Below are positions 52,127-60,966 of a stretch of DNA of 64,000 bases, piece after piece (position 1 is the stretch's first letter; each line of letters opens with the position of its first letter). The DNA is from Desulfobulbaceae bacterium BRH_c16a (lineage in GTDB: Bacteria > Desulfobacterota > Desulfobulbia > Desulfobulbales > Desulfocapsaceae). The position numbers and the translations under genes were made by a program. The stretch is taken from the NCBI GenBank assembly GCA_000961725.1, contig LADS01000069.1:27580-91579 (forward strand). Reading direction: 5' to 3'. A model generated the notes under the pieces. That model was not told the DNA's origin. It did no database searches and was given only the letters and a program-made list of their open reading frames with translations.

Positions 52127-54676
52127 ATGACCGATCAAACGATTTTCTCCTCGATTTCCAAACCAGGCCGTTATCTCGGTCAGGAATACAATGCAGTATA
52201 TACGCAATGGGATGCGCGTGCAATCCGCTTTGCCCTGGTGTTTCCCGACCTGTACGAGATCGGCATGTCGCATCATGGATTGCAGATTCTCTATCATATA
52301 CTGAACCGGCAGAACAATATCCTGGCCGAACGTTGCTACTGCCCGGATATCGACGCCGAGCAGTTGCTGAGAGAATCGAAAGCTCTGCTGAAAAGCCTGG
52401 AATCTTCACGTCCACTCAAAGATTTCGACGTTATCGGCATCACTCTTCCGTATGAACTCTGCTACACCAATATCCTGACGATTCTCGATCTTGCATGCAT
52501 TCCCTTTTATTCGCGGGATCGGGACAGCTCCTTCCCGTTGCTGCTGGGCGGCGGGGCCGGATCTTTCAACCCGGAGCCGGTGGCCGATTTTTTTGATGCG
52601 ATCCTGCTCGGCGACGGGGAAGAAGCTATTGTCGAAATTGGAAATGTTCTTGTCAGACACAAGCCTGAAGACCTTGCAAAAAACGATCTTCTCGACCTGC
52701 TTGCCGAAATTGACGGGGTCTATGTTCCAAGCCATTTCCAACCGGAATACGACGCCCTGGGCCATGTCCGGGCAATTCGCCGCACAGGTGGCAAAAAAGA
52801 CAGCATCGGCAGGAGGATTCTCAGGGATCTCAATGAGATTGAGCACCTGAAGCACCCGATCGTACCAAACGCCAAAATAGTCCATGACCGGCTGGGGATC
52901 GAGGTCGCCCGGGGCTGCACCAGAGGCTGCCGGTTCTGCCAGGCAGGGATTACCTATCGTCCGGTCAGGGAACGGACCCCGGAAAAAATTATGGAACTGG
53001 CGGAGTGCGGTATCGCCGATTCGGGCTTTGAAGAACTTGCCCTGCTGTCCCTGTCGACGGGGGACTATTCCTGCCTGAGCCAGACTCTTCCGGCGCTGAT
53101 GAACACTTTTTCCGACCGTCTCATATCGGTCGCCATGCCCTCCATGCGGGTCGGAACCCTGACCCCGGCGGTCATGGACCAGGTAAAAAAAGTCCGCAAG
53201 ACCGGCTTTACTCTGGCACCGGAAGCCGGCAGCGAAAGGCTGCGAAGAACGATCAACAAGGGCATTACCGAGGCAGACCTCCTCGCCACCTGCCGGGACG
53301 CCTTCACCTATGGGTGGCGGACGATAAAACTCTATTTCATGATCGGGTTGCCGACAGAAACGGAAGAGGATATCGACGAAATTGCCGGCCTGGTACGGAA
53401 GATACTCGCGGAATGCAACAGGTCCTCGATAAAAGGGAAAAAACAGATCAACGTCAGCGTGGGGACCTTCATCCCCAAGCCCCACACTCCTTTCCAATGG
53501 GAAAAACAATTGAGCGTGGAGGAAAGCATCGCACGCATCCAGCAGCTGAAAGAGCGGCTGCCCGGCAAAGGCTGTAATCTCAGATATCATAGCCCGAGAC
53601 AGAGTTTTCTTGAAGGTGTTTTCTCCCGTGGCGACAGGCGTCTTGCAGGACTGATGGTAAAAGCCTGGCTGGACGGTGCGCGCCTCGATGGCTGGGATGA
53701 ACATTTCAATCTGCCCCGCTGGCAACGGGCGGCGGAAGATTGCGGGCTCGAGCTGGCGGACTACCTGCGGGCAAGGCCAAGCGATGAGCCCCAGCCATGG
53801 CATCACCTTTCCACAGGAGTCGACCGGCAGTTCCTGATCGACGAACTGGAAAAGGGCAAAAACGAAATGTACACCCCGGACTGTCGCTACCACGCCTGCC
53901 AGAAGTGCGGCCTCTGCGATTTCAAAACACTCTCCCCAGTGGTCTGCAACAAATCCGGTGCGGCAGTGGCCGAGTCGGATCAAGCGGTACAAGTCAGAGT
54001 TCCCGAGACACCAGGGAAAAGAATCGACGGCGGCCATTTCAAGTACATTGTCCACTATTCCAGGCGGGGCAATATCAGCTATCTGGGTCATCTCGAAATG
54101 CTCCAGGCAATCTTCCGCTCCCTGCGCCGGGCAGCTCTTCCTCTTAACTACACCCAGGGTTTCAACCCATCGCCCAAGGTATCGTTCGGCCCTGCCCTGG
54201 CCGCGGGGACCGAGAGTCTGGCCGAGTTCATCATCGTGGACCTTGCCCAGCCCCTCAAAAACTGTGCGGAAACGGTCACCCGTCTTAACGACAAGCTGGT
54301 GCCCGGGCTTTCGGTAACCCTGATTGAACCCCACTCGGGGAAGATGCCGCAAAGTATTCTGACATCGTATATTCTTACCCTCGCCAGGGCATTTACCGAT
54401 CAGGAAATGGAAAATGCCCGTAAATTCATGCAAAGCGAGCGCTATCCAGTGGCCAAGACCCGCAAAGGCAAAACCACCGAAATAGACATTCGACCATTGA
54501 TCAGGCTGTTTGCGATCAGCGGCGCCGATACTGTGCATATAGAAATGGTCGGGATCAGTACCCAGCCGGGGATCAAACCGATTGAAGCGATGCAGCGGAT
54601 TCTAGGCCTGGACGAAAAAGAGGTTTTATCCACAAAAATACTGAAGACAGGCTGGCGGGCACTGGCGGAGAGCTGA
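52127..54676 (+). CDS. Radical SAM protein (TIGR03960-like) fused to DUF2344
   Basis: The 849-aa protein has an N-terminal B12-binding-like/uncharacterised domain, a radical SAM core with Cys264, Cys268 and Cys271 (CTRGCRFC), and a C-terminal DUF2344 domain (about 640-845: IVHYSRRGNISYLGHLEM, LNYTQGFNPSPKVSFGPALAAG). In many bacteria these are two adjacent genes; here they form one chain. The function is unknown, though the families often lie near ribonuclease G or ribosomal protein genes. It lies 4 bp before dacB. Confidence 0.85.
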   Translation: MTDQTIFSSISKPGRYLGQEYNAVYTQWDARAIRFALVFPDLYEIGMSHHGLQILYHILNRQNNILAERCYCPDIDAEQLLRESKALLKSLESSRPLKDFDVIGITLPYELCYTNILTILDLACIPFYSRDRDSSFPLLLGGGAGSFNPEPVADFFDAILLGDGEEAIVEIGNVLVRHKPEDLAKNDLLDLLAEIDGVYVPSHFQPEYDALGHVRAIRRTGGKKDSIGRRILRDLNEIEHLKHPIVPNAKIVHDRLGIEVARGCTRGCRFCQAGITYRPVRERTPEKIMELAECGIADSGFEELALLSLSTGDYSCLSQTLPALMNTFSDRLISVAMPSMRVGTLTPAVMDQVKKVRKTGFTLAPEAGSERLRRTINKGITEADLLATCRDAFTYGWRTIKLYFMIGLPTETEEDIDEIAGLVRKILAECNRSSIKGKKQINVSVGTFIPKPHTPFQWEKQLSVEESIARIQQLKERLPGKGCNLRYHSPRQSFLEGVFSRGDRRLAGLMVKAWLDGARLDGWDEHFNLPRWQRAAEDCGLELADYLRARPSDEPQPWHHLSTGVDRQFLIDELEKGKNEMYTPDCRYHACQKCGLCDFKTLSPVVCNKSGAAVAESDQAVQVRVPETPGKRIDGGHFKYIVHYSRRGNISYLGHLEMLQAIFRSLRRAALPLNYTQGFNPSPKVSFGPALAAGTESLAEFIIVDLAQPLKNCAETVTRLNDKLVPGLSVTLIEPHSGKMPQSILTSYILTLARAFTDQEMENARKFMQSERYPVAKTRKGKTTEIDIRPLIRLFAISGADTVHIEMVGISTQPGIKPIEAMQRILGLDEKEVLSTKILKTGWRALAES

Positions 54677-54680
54677 GCCC

Positions 54681-55982
54681 ATGCCTGTAACCTTAAGCAA
54701 TCTCAAGAAGACCGTATCCAGGAGACAGCTCCCGGTTTTTCTTCTTTGTCTCGCGGTCTTAACGACGGTCATAGCTCACCCCCATCCTGCACGTTCGGCG
54801 GAGGCAGCTGAACTCATTTTCCATGGTGGGTATCTGGTCGAGGATGGCACCGGAACCAGGGCCCACCGGGCAAACGAACTCTTCATCCCGGCCTCGACTC
54901 TCAAAATCCTGACCAGTCTGGCTGCCCTGGAAATTCTCGGCGGAGAATACCGATTCGATACTCATCTCTTCCTTGATGCTGAAAACAATCTGTACATACA
55001 AGGGCATGGAGATCCCTTTCTCACTTCGGAAACAGTTCTCGATATCGGCCGGAAGCTTTACGAGTCCGGGGTACGGCAGGTCGGCACAATTTTTATGGAT
55101 GAAAGTGTTTTCGCCCTCGAAGGTCCAACTGCGGGAAGCGAGAATTCCACCCGCTCGTACGATGCGCCAAACGGTGCACTTGTCGTGAACTTCAATGCCC
55201 TGCCGATACTGGTTGCAAAAAACGGGACCATCAGTTCAGGCGAAGCGCAGACGCCGACGCTGCCTTTAATGCGGGAAATAGGCGCCAGGCTTTCTGCCGG
55301 TTTCCACCGGGTCAACCTCTCCGCGTTTCCGGGGACGCCCGGCCTTTCACCGACGCTTCGCTATACCGGCGAGCTTTTTTCCGCGCAACTGCAGCAGGCC
55401 GGTATTCTCGTCAAAAGCAGCCCGAGGATGAAAATGGTTCCTGAAGGCCAGAAGTCTTACCTTATCTACAAAAACAACCTTTCCCTGAGCGAAATTGTCA
55501 GGGCGTGCCTTAAAAAATCGAACAACTTCATCGCCAATCAGCTCTATCTGGCATGCGGCCTCAAATCGTCCGGACAACCTGCCACCTGGCAGAAATCCCA
55601 GCATTTTTTTGCCGATTATATCGGGAATACCCTTAACATCCCGCCGACAGAGATTCACATGGTGGAAGGCTCGGGGCTGTCGCGGCACAACCGTATCACT
55701 GCCACGGCACTCGTCCAGATACTCAACCGGTTTGCACCTTTTGCAAGCCTTCTCAGCCCCCATGACGGCATCCAGCTGAAATCGGGAACCATGCGGGATA
55801 TTTTCTGTTATGCCGGATATTTCGAGGAAGACAACAGGTTGATCCCCTTCGCCATCCTGCTCAATCAAGAGAAAAACCACAGGGACCGCATCCTCAAATC
55901 GCTGCAGAACAACCGGATAGAAACTGTTTCTTATCCAATACCCGATCCTTCGGCAACAGACTCCTCTCACCTCAACAGATGA
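54681..55982 (+). CDS. dacB: D-alanyl-D-alanine carboxypeptidase/endopeptidase (PBP4, S13 family)
   Basis: The 433-aa protein has an export signal (about 15-40) and the three penicillin-binding motifs: SxxK as PASTLK (Ser72, Lys75), SxN as KKSNNF (near 280) and KTG as LKSGTM (near 370). It trims peptidoglycan peptides in the periplasm. It is somewhat short for the family. Confidence 0.88.
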   Translation: MPVTLSNLKKTVSRRQLPVFLLCLAVLTTVIAHPHPARSAEAAELIFHGGYLVEDGTGTRAHRANELFIPASTLKILTSLAALEILGGEYRFDTHLFLDAENNLYIQGHGDPFLTSETVLDIGRKLYESGVRQVGTIFMDESVFALEGPTAGSENSTRSYDAPNGALVVNFNALPILVAKNGTISSGEAQTPTLPLMREIGARLSAGFHRVNLSAFPGTPGLSPTLRYTGELFSAQLQQAGILVKSSPRMKMVPEGQKSYLIYKNNLSLSEIVRACLKKSNNFIANQLYLACGLKSSGQPATWQKSQHFFADYIGNTLNIPPTEIHMVEGSGLSRHNRITATALVQILNRFAPFASLLSPHDGIQLKSGTMRDIFCYAGYFEEDNRLIPFAILLNQEKNHRDRILKSLQNNRIETVSYPIPDPSATDSSHLNR

Positions 55983-56084
55983 GGCGCGGCAATTACTTCT
56001 TGCCATTTCACGCCTCCTTTTTTACCATTCAACAACAGGCAAGAGCCGTAGTCACCTATTCTCCAAACGAAAAAGAGGTAAGAA

Positions 56085-56411
56085 TTGTCAACAGCATCGC
56101 CAGTCAAGATTGCCGGGATCGGGATTTCATTACTCGCAATTATCATCATCGGTGCCTGCGCCGCTCCCCCGGGCGATCCCGAGACCGGAAAAAAATGGTA
56201 CACAATGCATAACTGCGGCTCTTGCCATGGTCCAAATGGGTATGATGGCAAGGCGGTAAGTATTGCCGGTCTGGACATGGGATTTGGCAGTTTTGTGCGA
56301 AAACTCAGGAAAACCGACGCTTCGATCATGCCGCCTTTTCCCGAATCGAAAATCTCCGAGCAGGATGCGGCGGAAATCTATGCCTACCTGAAAAGTCTTA
56401 AGGAACCGTAA
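56085..56411 (+). CDS. Small cytochrome c lipoprotein (single heme)
   Basis: The start is a TTG preceded by AGAGG at 7-8 bases; no ATG lies before the signal peptide. The 108-aa protein has a hydrophobic signal with a possible lipobox (IIGAC, Cys25), one CXXCH (NCGSCH, 44-48) and a candidate distal Met82 (IMPPF). It is a class I c-type cytochrome of the outer periplasm. The DUF2231-like gene downstream may be its redox partner. Confidence 0.85.
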   Translation: MSTASPVKIAGIGISLLAIIIIGACAAPPGDPETGKKWYTMHNCGSCHGPNGYDGKAVSIAGLDMGFGSFVRKLRKTDASIMPPFPESKISEQDAAEIYAYLKSLKEP

Positions 56412-56573
56412 TATCAGAAAAAGAACCAGAAGGAATCATCGGTTCAAGGAGCAGATTGACCTTTACATTTTCAATAATGATTACTATTAACTCTCTAAGG
56501 CCTTTTGCCCTTTTCTGCCTCGCTCTCGGCGGGGCACCACTACTCATCTCTTTTCTTTACGAAGGAGAACCCC

Positions 56574-56996
56574 ATGGTTGAAAGTCTTTATTCATTTATG
56601 GCAGGTATAGGCTTTTCACATCCCCTTCACCCCATGCTCACCCATATACCAATGGGAATGATCATCGGTATGGTGACCTTTTCCCTGTTCGGCTTGATGA
56701 CGGGAAACGGTACTTTCTCGCAGACAGCTTTCCATTGTTCTGTTTTTGCTCTTCTCGCGGTATTTCCGGTAATGGGTGCAGGCATTCTCGATTGGCTGCA
56801 GTTTCAGGAGGGCTCCTGGAACAACTATATAATTGCGAAAATGGCTCTTGCAGCGCTTCTTACCGTGCTGCTGGCAGTATCGGTCATATTGAAAAGAAAA
56901 GGTGCATCCCAAGGCAAAATGCTGCTCATGTATCTGCTTTGCCTCACCTGCGCCAGTGGTCTCGGATACGCCGGGGGAGAATTGGTTTATGGCTGA
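56574..56996 (+). CDS. DUF2231-like membrane protein
   Basis: The ATG at 56574 follows AAGGAG; the longer frame is unsupported. The 140-aa protein has four hydrophobic helices and the pattern HPLHPMLTHIPMG near its N-terminus, whose histidines could ligate heme or metal. DUF2231 proteins are poorly characterised. It lies 162 bp after the cytochrome gene, and a membrane electron-transfer module is a reasonable guess. Confidence 0.78.
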   Translation: MVESLYSFMAGIGFSHPLHPMLTHIPMGMIIGMVTFSLFGLMTGNGTFSQTAFHCSVFALLAVFPVMGAGILDWLQFQEGSWNNYIIAKMALAALLTVLLAVSVILKRKGASQGKMLLMYLLCLTCASGLGYAGGELVYG

Positions 56997-57032
56997 CGAA
57001 TACTCGCTATGGTCTCGTTTTTATAACCTTTA

Positions 57033-57797
57033 ATGCCGTCCGGCAACTTTATGCACATTGAAATAGACATTCACACCCACACCATTGCCAGTGGCCATGC
57101 CTATAGCACTCTTGCCGAAAACGTTGCCGCCGCGGCATCAAGAGGCATCAAGCTGCTCGCTCTGACGGAACACGGTCCGGCCATGCCGGGAGGTCCGCAT
57201 GTCTGGTTCTTTGCCAACATGCGGGTGATTCCGCGGCTGATGAATGGCGTTGGCATCTTGCGGGGCATTGAGGCAAATATCATCAATCTCACCGGAGAAA
57301 TCGATATCGATCGAGCGATGCAGCAGCAACTGGACATTGTTCTGGCCAGTCTTCATGAAACGGTGCTTGCCCCGACAACCAAATCCAAGCATACCAAGGC
57401 AGTAGTCAAGGCCATGGCTTCAGGCCTGATAGATGTCTTCGCCCATGGCGGAAACCCCGCTTTCCCGGTCGATGTTGATGAGATCGCCCTGGCCGCCGCG
57501 GCATACAAGGTTCTGGTGGAGATCAACAACTCCTCTTTCACGACTTCACGCCCCGGCAGCGCAAAAAACTGTGCAGCCCTTGCAGAGGCCGTTGCCCGTC
57601 ATAATGGCAACCTGATCTTTGGCAGCGATGCTCATATTGCCTGTAACGTAGGGCGTTTTGATGAATGCAGGGCACTCATTGAAGAAATCGGAATTCCAAA
57701 AGATACGGTCATAAGCAGCAGCTGCAACAGGCTTTTGACATTTCTCAGCGAAAGACACAAAACAAATCTTCGCGAACTTTTCGAAGCCTTAAAATAA
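57033..57797 (+). CDS. PHP-domain phosphatase (YcdX-like)
   Basis: The 254-aa protein has the PHP metal-binding motifs: DIHTHTIASGHAYSTL, LTEHGPAMPG, ASLHE, FAHGGNPAFP and FGSDAHIACNVG. The family includes zinc-dependent phosphatases and phosphoesterases. An ATG at 57051 (MHIEIDIHTHT) is an equally good start; neither has a clear ribosome site. Confidence 0.9.
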   Translation: MPSGNFMHIEIDIHTHTIASGHAYSTLAENVAAAASRGIKLLALTEHGPAMPGGPHVWFFANMRVIPRLMNGVGILRGIEANIINLTGEIDIDRAMQQQLDIVLASLHETVLAPTTKSKHTKAVVKAMASGLIDVFAHGGNPAFPVDVDEIALAAAAYKVLVEINNSSFTTSRPGSAKNCAALAEAVARHNGNLIFGSDAHIACNVGRFDECRALIEEIGIPKDTVISSSCNRLLTFLSERHKTNLRELFEALK

Positions 57798-58303
57798 AGA
57801 CAATTCACATCCTGCACATTGCGCACAGAACGACCCGCCTCAATTATTCATAAATTCCCTGAAAAACTGTTTTCCATCACAGCTTACGTTCGCAATGAGT
57901 TCTCGAGAAACAACCTGGGAACCTCAGAAAATCATGATGTTTTTTTAATTTTTCAGGAAATTATTTGTTGGGCATGCATAATCCCACATAAATGGGTATT
58001 TACCGCAATTGCCAATTACAGCCGATTGTGTTAAAAACTTTTAGTATCTTAGAAATTCAATTCATGTTTTTCAGGAATGATTTTCGTGAAGGTACTTATC
58101 GCCCACAAGGGGGAGACTGAACTAAATACCCCTTGTATGGTGCTAGACCAACTTGCACAAGGAAACGATTGAATGTTTTTCCATCCTTGTGCTTTTGGTG
58201 TGCAGTCTCCTGCCAATCGGGGTCTGACCGCGGCTCCTTAAAATTTGTTCTTCGCAGCAGGAATCCCCGGGAACATCAACCAAAATTTTCTTAAAACGAA
58301 GCG
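57798..58303. other. Intergenic region with a dispersed inverted-repeat copy
   Basis: The 506-bp gap has no supported gene. Its right half holds the longest copy of the dispersed repeat (58041-58140) and then a hairpin CACAAGGA...TCCTTGTG (about 58156-58193). Confidence 0.6.
58041..58140. repeat. Dispersed inverted-repeat element, full copy with both modules
   Basis: Module 1: TTAGTATCTTAGAAATTC (58041-58058) pairs with ATTTTCGTGAAGGTACTTA (about 58080-58098). Module 2: CACAAGGGGG (58104-58113) pairs with CCCCTTGT (58129-58136). The order is the same as in the copies at 18124 and 20490, showing that the two hairpins travel together. Confidence 0.65.
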
Positions 58304-58549
58304 ATGGGCAGAAAACAAGAACTTATCGGATCGATAATGGTGGTCGACGACAACCAGGAAATTAAGAAAATTGTCGTATGCCAGGATATAATCACCCATT
58401 ACTCAGGAGATTCGAGTCACTCAAAGAATCTTTACCTCGACTCTATCGATGGTGTTAAAGTATACAAAACTCAAGATCCCGACATATTTAAGCTCATCGA
58501 CGGCACAACCCTCAGAAGAAAAGGTTCACTTCGATCTCAATCGAAATAG
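58304..58549 (+). CDS. Small hypothetical protein upstream of the HDOD kinase
   Basis: The frame encodes 81 aa with a balanced composition (IMVVDDNQEIKKIVVCQD, YLDSIDGVKVYKTQDPDIFKLIDGT), suggesting a real protein of alternating strands. An ATG at 58337 is an alternative start. The Shine-Dalgarno (ACGAAG) is weak. It precedes the kinase gene by 132 bp. I do not recognise it. Confidence 0.5.
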   Translation: MGRKQELIGSIMVVDDNQEIKKIVVCQDIITHYSGDSSHSKNLYLDSIDGVKVYKTQDPDIFKLIDGTTLRRKGSLRSQSK

Positions 58550-58681
58550 GCCCCGCTTACACATCCACAGCAGCATCTTCTCCGCTTCCCACCGTAACGA
58601 AAAAACCTTTCACCTCGGGGAAAAATCTGGTACAGCAAGCAAGAAACACTTACTCTTATAATAAATTCGGTTTCTTCCACT

Positions 58682-60817
58682 ATGCAAAAACAAGAATCGG
58701 GTAATCGACTGCTGCTGTTTGCTACTCAATTGCCTGCCTTACCCCAGGCTGTGATTCGCTTGCTCGAGGTGTGCAACGACCCCGATACGGATATTCTGAG
58801 GGTGGGCAGGATTGTGGCTCAAGATGTGACGATCACTGCTAAAATTCTTAAATTGGCAAATTCCGCTTTTCTCGGGGCACGATCGACATTTATCAATATC
58901 GAACAAGCCGTCATCTATCTTGGCATCGATTCGGTGAGGAACCTGGCCATCTCCGTAGCAGTGCATGAAACTTTCAAGGACCGGACCGGCACGCCGAACC
59001 AGGCTTTAGAGGAGTTCTGGCACCACTCGCTCCTCACCGCCCTGCTGGCAAAGGAGATCGCCGAACGCAGCGGCTGCGCCAGCCCCACCGAGTCCTATCT
59101 GGCAGGATTTCTGCACGACATCGGCAAATACCTGCTCAGTATCTGTTTTGGCGAGGAATACGAAAAAATACTTGAGACATATGCGGGTAACCCGGAGCTC
59201 CTTCAACAGGAAAGGCAGGCGGTGGGCATCACCCATGCCGAGGCAGGCGCCAGACTCATTCAGCACTGGAACCTCAACCCGTCCCTTGCCCGGGCGATTG
59301 CTCAACACCACTTCCCTCCCGCCGATCTGCCGGACGACCAGATGCTTTCCCGCATCACCGCCCTGGCGAATCTGCTGGCCGGCAATCACTTCGCCCGGCA
59401 GTCCCTGATAAAACAGGCAGCCAAACAACTGCAGAGTACGTATGAGGAGCTGACAGCTATCAGGTCAAACCAGCTCGAGAGAGTACAAGGGTTTGCCGAA
59501 TCTCTCGGAATAGCTGTGCCGGCAGCACGCCAGTTGACAGAACAATCCGAACCGGCTGCACAGAACCGCGACACATTGCGAAAAAAGGTACAGTCTCTCG
59601 CGCAGGTTTCCGGGCTTCTCGATAATCTTATCCGGGCAAAAACACTTAACCGCGCTTTTCTTGTGCTTGAAGAGAGTCTTCAGATACTTTTTGAAATCGA
59701 TAAGTGCATTCTGCTGCTTCCTGATGAAAGGAACACCCTGCTTGCAGCCCACGGCTCCTTTCGCAACCGGGTTGCCCGCAGGTTGAAAGGGCTGCGGATC
59801 GCTCCAGCCGAGGCTGCCTTCCGCATCGGTCAAGCGCTCCGGGATTGCAAAACCATCCATATCGAGAAGAAGGGGAACAACACCCCGGACGAAATCGAAA
59901 CTCTTCTTTTTGACGCTTTTGCCGAAGATGCTCTGTTTGCCGTTCCCTTCACCATCAAAGAGACACAGCGTGGAGTTCTGCTGCTGGCCGCCACCGGCGA
60001 ATCGGCACACTCCTTTGCCGGAATAGAGGGCAGCATTCTCCTTCTGTCCTCGCACATCGGCAGCCGCTTATGTCTGGAGAGCATCAAGAATCGACAGGCT
60101 GAAGCGTTAGCCCGGGAGAGAACCGCCGCAATTGAAACAATTGCCCGCACCCTCGCCCATGAAATCGCCAATCCCCTTGCCATTATCCAGAACTATCTCT
60201 CGCTTCTCGGCATGGGGGATAACCGCAGTCAAACTATGCGGGAGGATCTCGGCATCATCGGCGGGGAACTTGATAGAATCGGCAGGATCAGCAGGCAGTT
60301 GAATGACCTGTCGACTCCTCCGCAACCGAACGGCCGGGAACTGACCGATATGCATGCCCTGATCGGTGAAACCCTGCATCTTTTTAAGCGGTCCGCCCTG
60401 CTTTCCAAAAACGTCTCCCTCGAATACAGTGGCGATCCCAAAACTCCAAGGATATGGACCAGCCCCGGCTGCCTGCGGCAAATCCTCATCAACCTGTTAA
60501 GCAACAGCCTCGATGCCGTCGGTACCAACGACCGGATACGAGTGGAAAGCCGCTTCCAGCCTGCAAGCGAAACGGCAGAGAATGACCGGATCATCATCAC
60601 TGTAGCCGACAACGGACCCGGCATCGCTCCTGCCATAGCCGACCACCTGTTCCGGGCCGGCCATTCAACCAAGGGCGATGGCCATGTCGGCCTCGGCCTG
60701 GCTATCGTCAAAAAACTTGTGACCGACCTTAAGGGAAAAATCTGCCATACCACCGGAAAAACCGGTGAAACTCACTTCATTGTCGATCTTCCGGCGGCGC
60801 CCGAACAGTTGGCTTAG
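58682..60817 (+). CDS. HDOD-GAF-histidine kinase fusion
   Basis: The 711-aa protein has an HDOD domain (about 10-205: LPALPQAVIRLLEV, LKLANSAFLG, FLHDIGKYLL), a GAF-like domain (about 300-450), then a kinase core with His493 (TLAHEIANP) and the N (NLLSNSLDAV), G1 (DNGPGI) and G2 (GHVGLGLAI) boxes. There is no membrane helix, so it is cytoplasmic. HDOD domains are signalling scaffolds. The next gene (REC-PAS-kinase-REC) is a probable phosphotransfer partner. Confidence 0.88.
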   Translation: MQKQESGNRLLLFATQLPALPQAVIRLLEVCNDPDTDILRVGRIVAQDVTITAKILKLANSAFLGARSTFINIEQAVIYLGIDSVRNLAISVAVHETFKDRTGTPNQALEEFWHHSLLTALLAKEIAERSGCASPTESYLAGFLHDIGKYLLSICFGEEYEKILETYAGNPELLQQERQAVGITHAEAGARLIQHWNLNPSLARAIAQHHFPPADLPDDQMLSRITALANLLAGNHFARQSLIKQAAKQLQSTYEELTAIRSNQLERVQGFAESLGIAVPAARQLTEQSEPAAQNRDTLRKKVQSLAQVSGLLDNLIRAKTLNRAFLVLEESLQILFEIDKCILLLPDERNTLLAAHGSFRNRVARRLKGLRIAPAEAAFRIGQALRDCKTIHIEKKGNNTPDEIETLLFDAFAEDALFAVPFTIKETQRGVLLLAATGESAHSFAGIEGSILLLSSHIGSRLCLESIKNRQAEALARERTAAIETIARTLAHEIANPLAIIQNYLSLLGMGDNRSQTMREDLGIIGGELDRIGRISRQLNDLSTPPQPNGRELTDMHALIGETLHLFKRSALLSKNVSLEYSGDPKTPRIWTSPGCLRQILINLLSNSLDAVGTNDRIRVESRFQPASETAENDRIIITVADNGPGIAPAIADHLFRAGHSTKGDGHVGLGLAIVKKLVTDLKGKICHTTGKTGETHFIVDLPAAPEQLA

Positions 60818-60966
60818 CTCGCCATCTTGATCCCGGAAGCTGTTAAATTCTTTAGAGATACTGATATCACTATTCATTTGACATATGAATTGAATTCATC
60901 TAGTTTGTTCGAGGGCATTATCCAGAGAAGCAGCAGCTTGAGAATTTCGTGAAGACTCTTGAAATT

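Noticed and set aside
52406..54538. 710-codon frame antisense to the radical SAM gene
   Set aside because: Antisense shadow; the sense frame has the CX3CX2C cluster and DUF2344 motifs.
57819..58034. 71-codon frame after the PHP phosphatase gene
   Set aside because: No ribosome site, low-complexity AT-rich sequence and no recognisable pattern.
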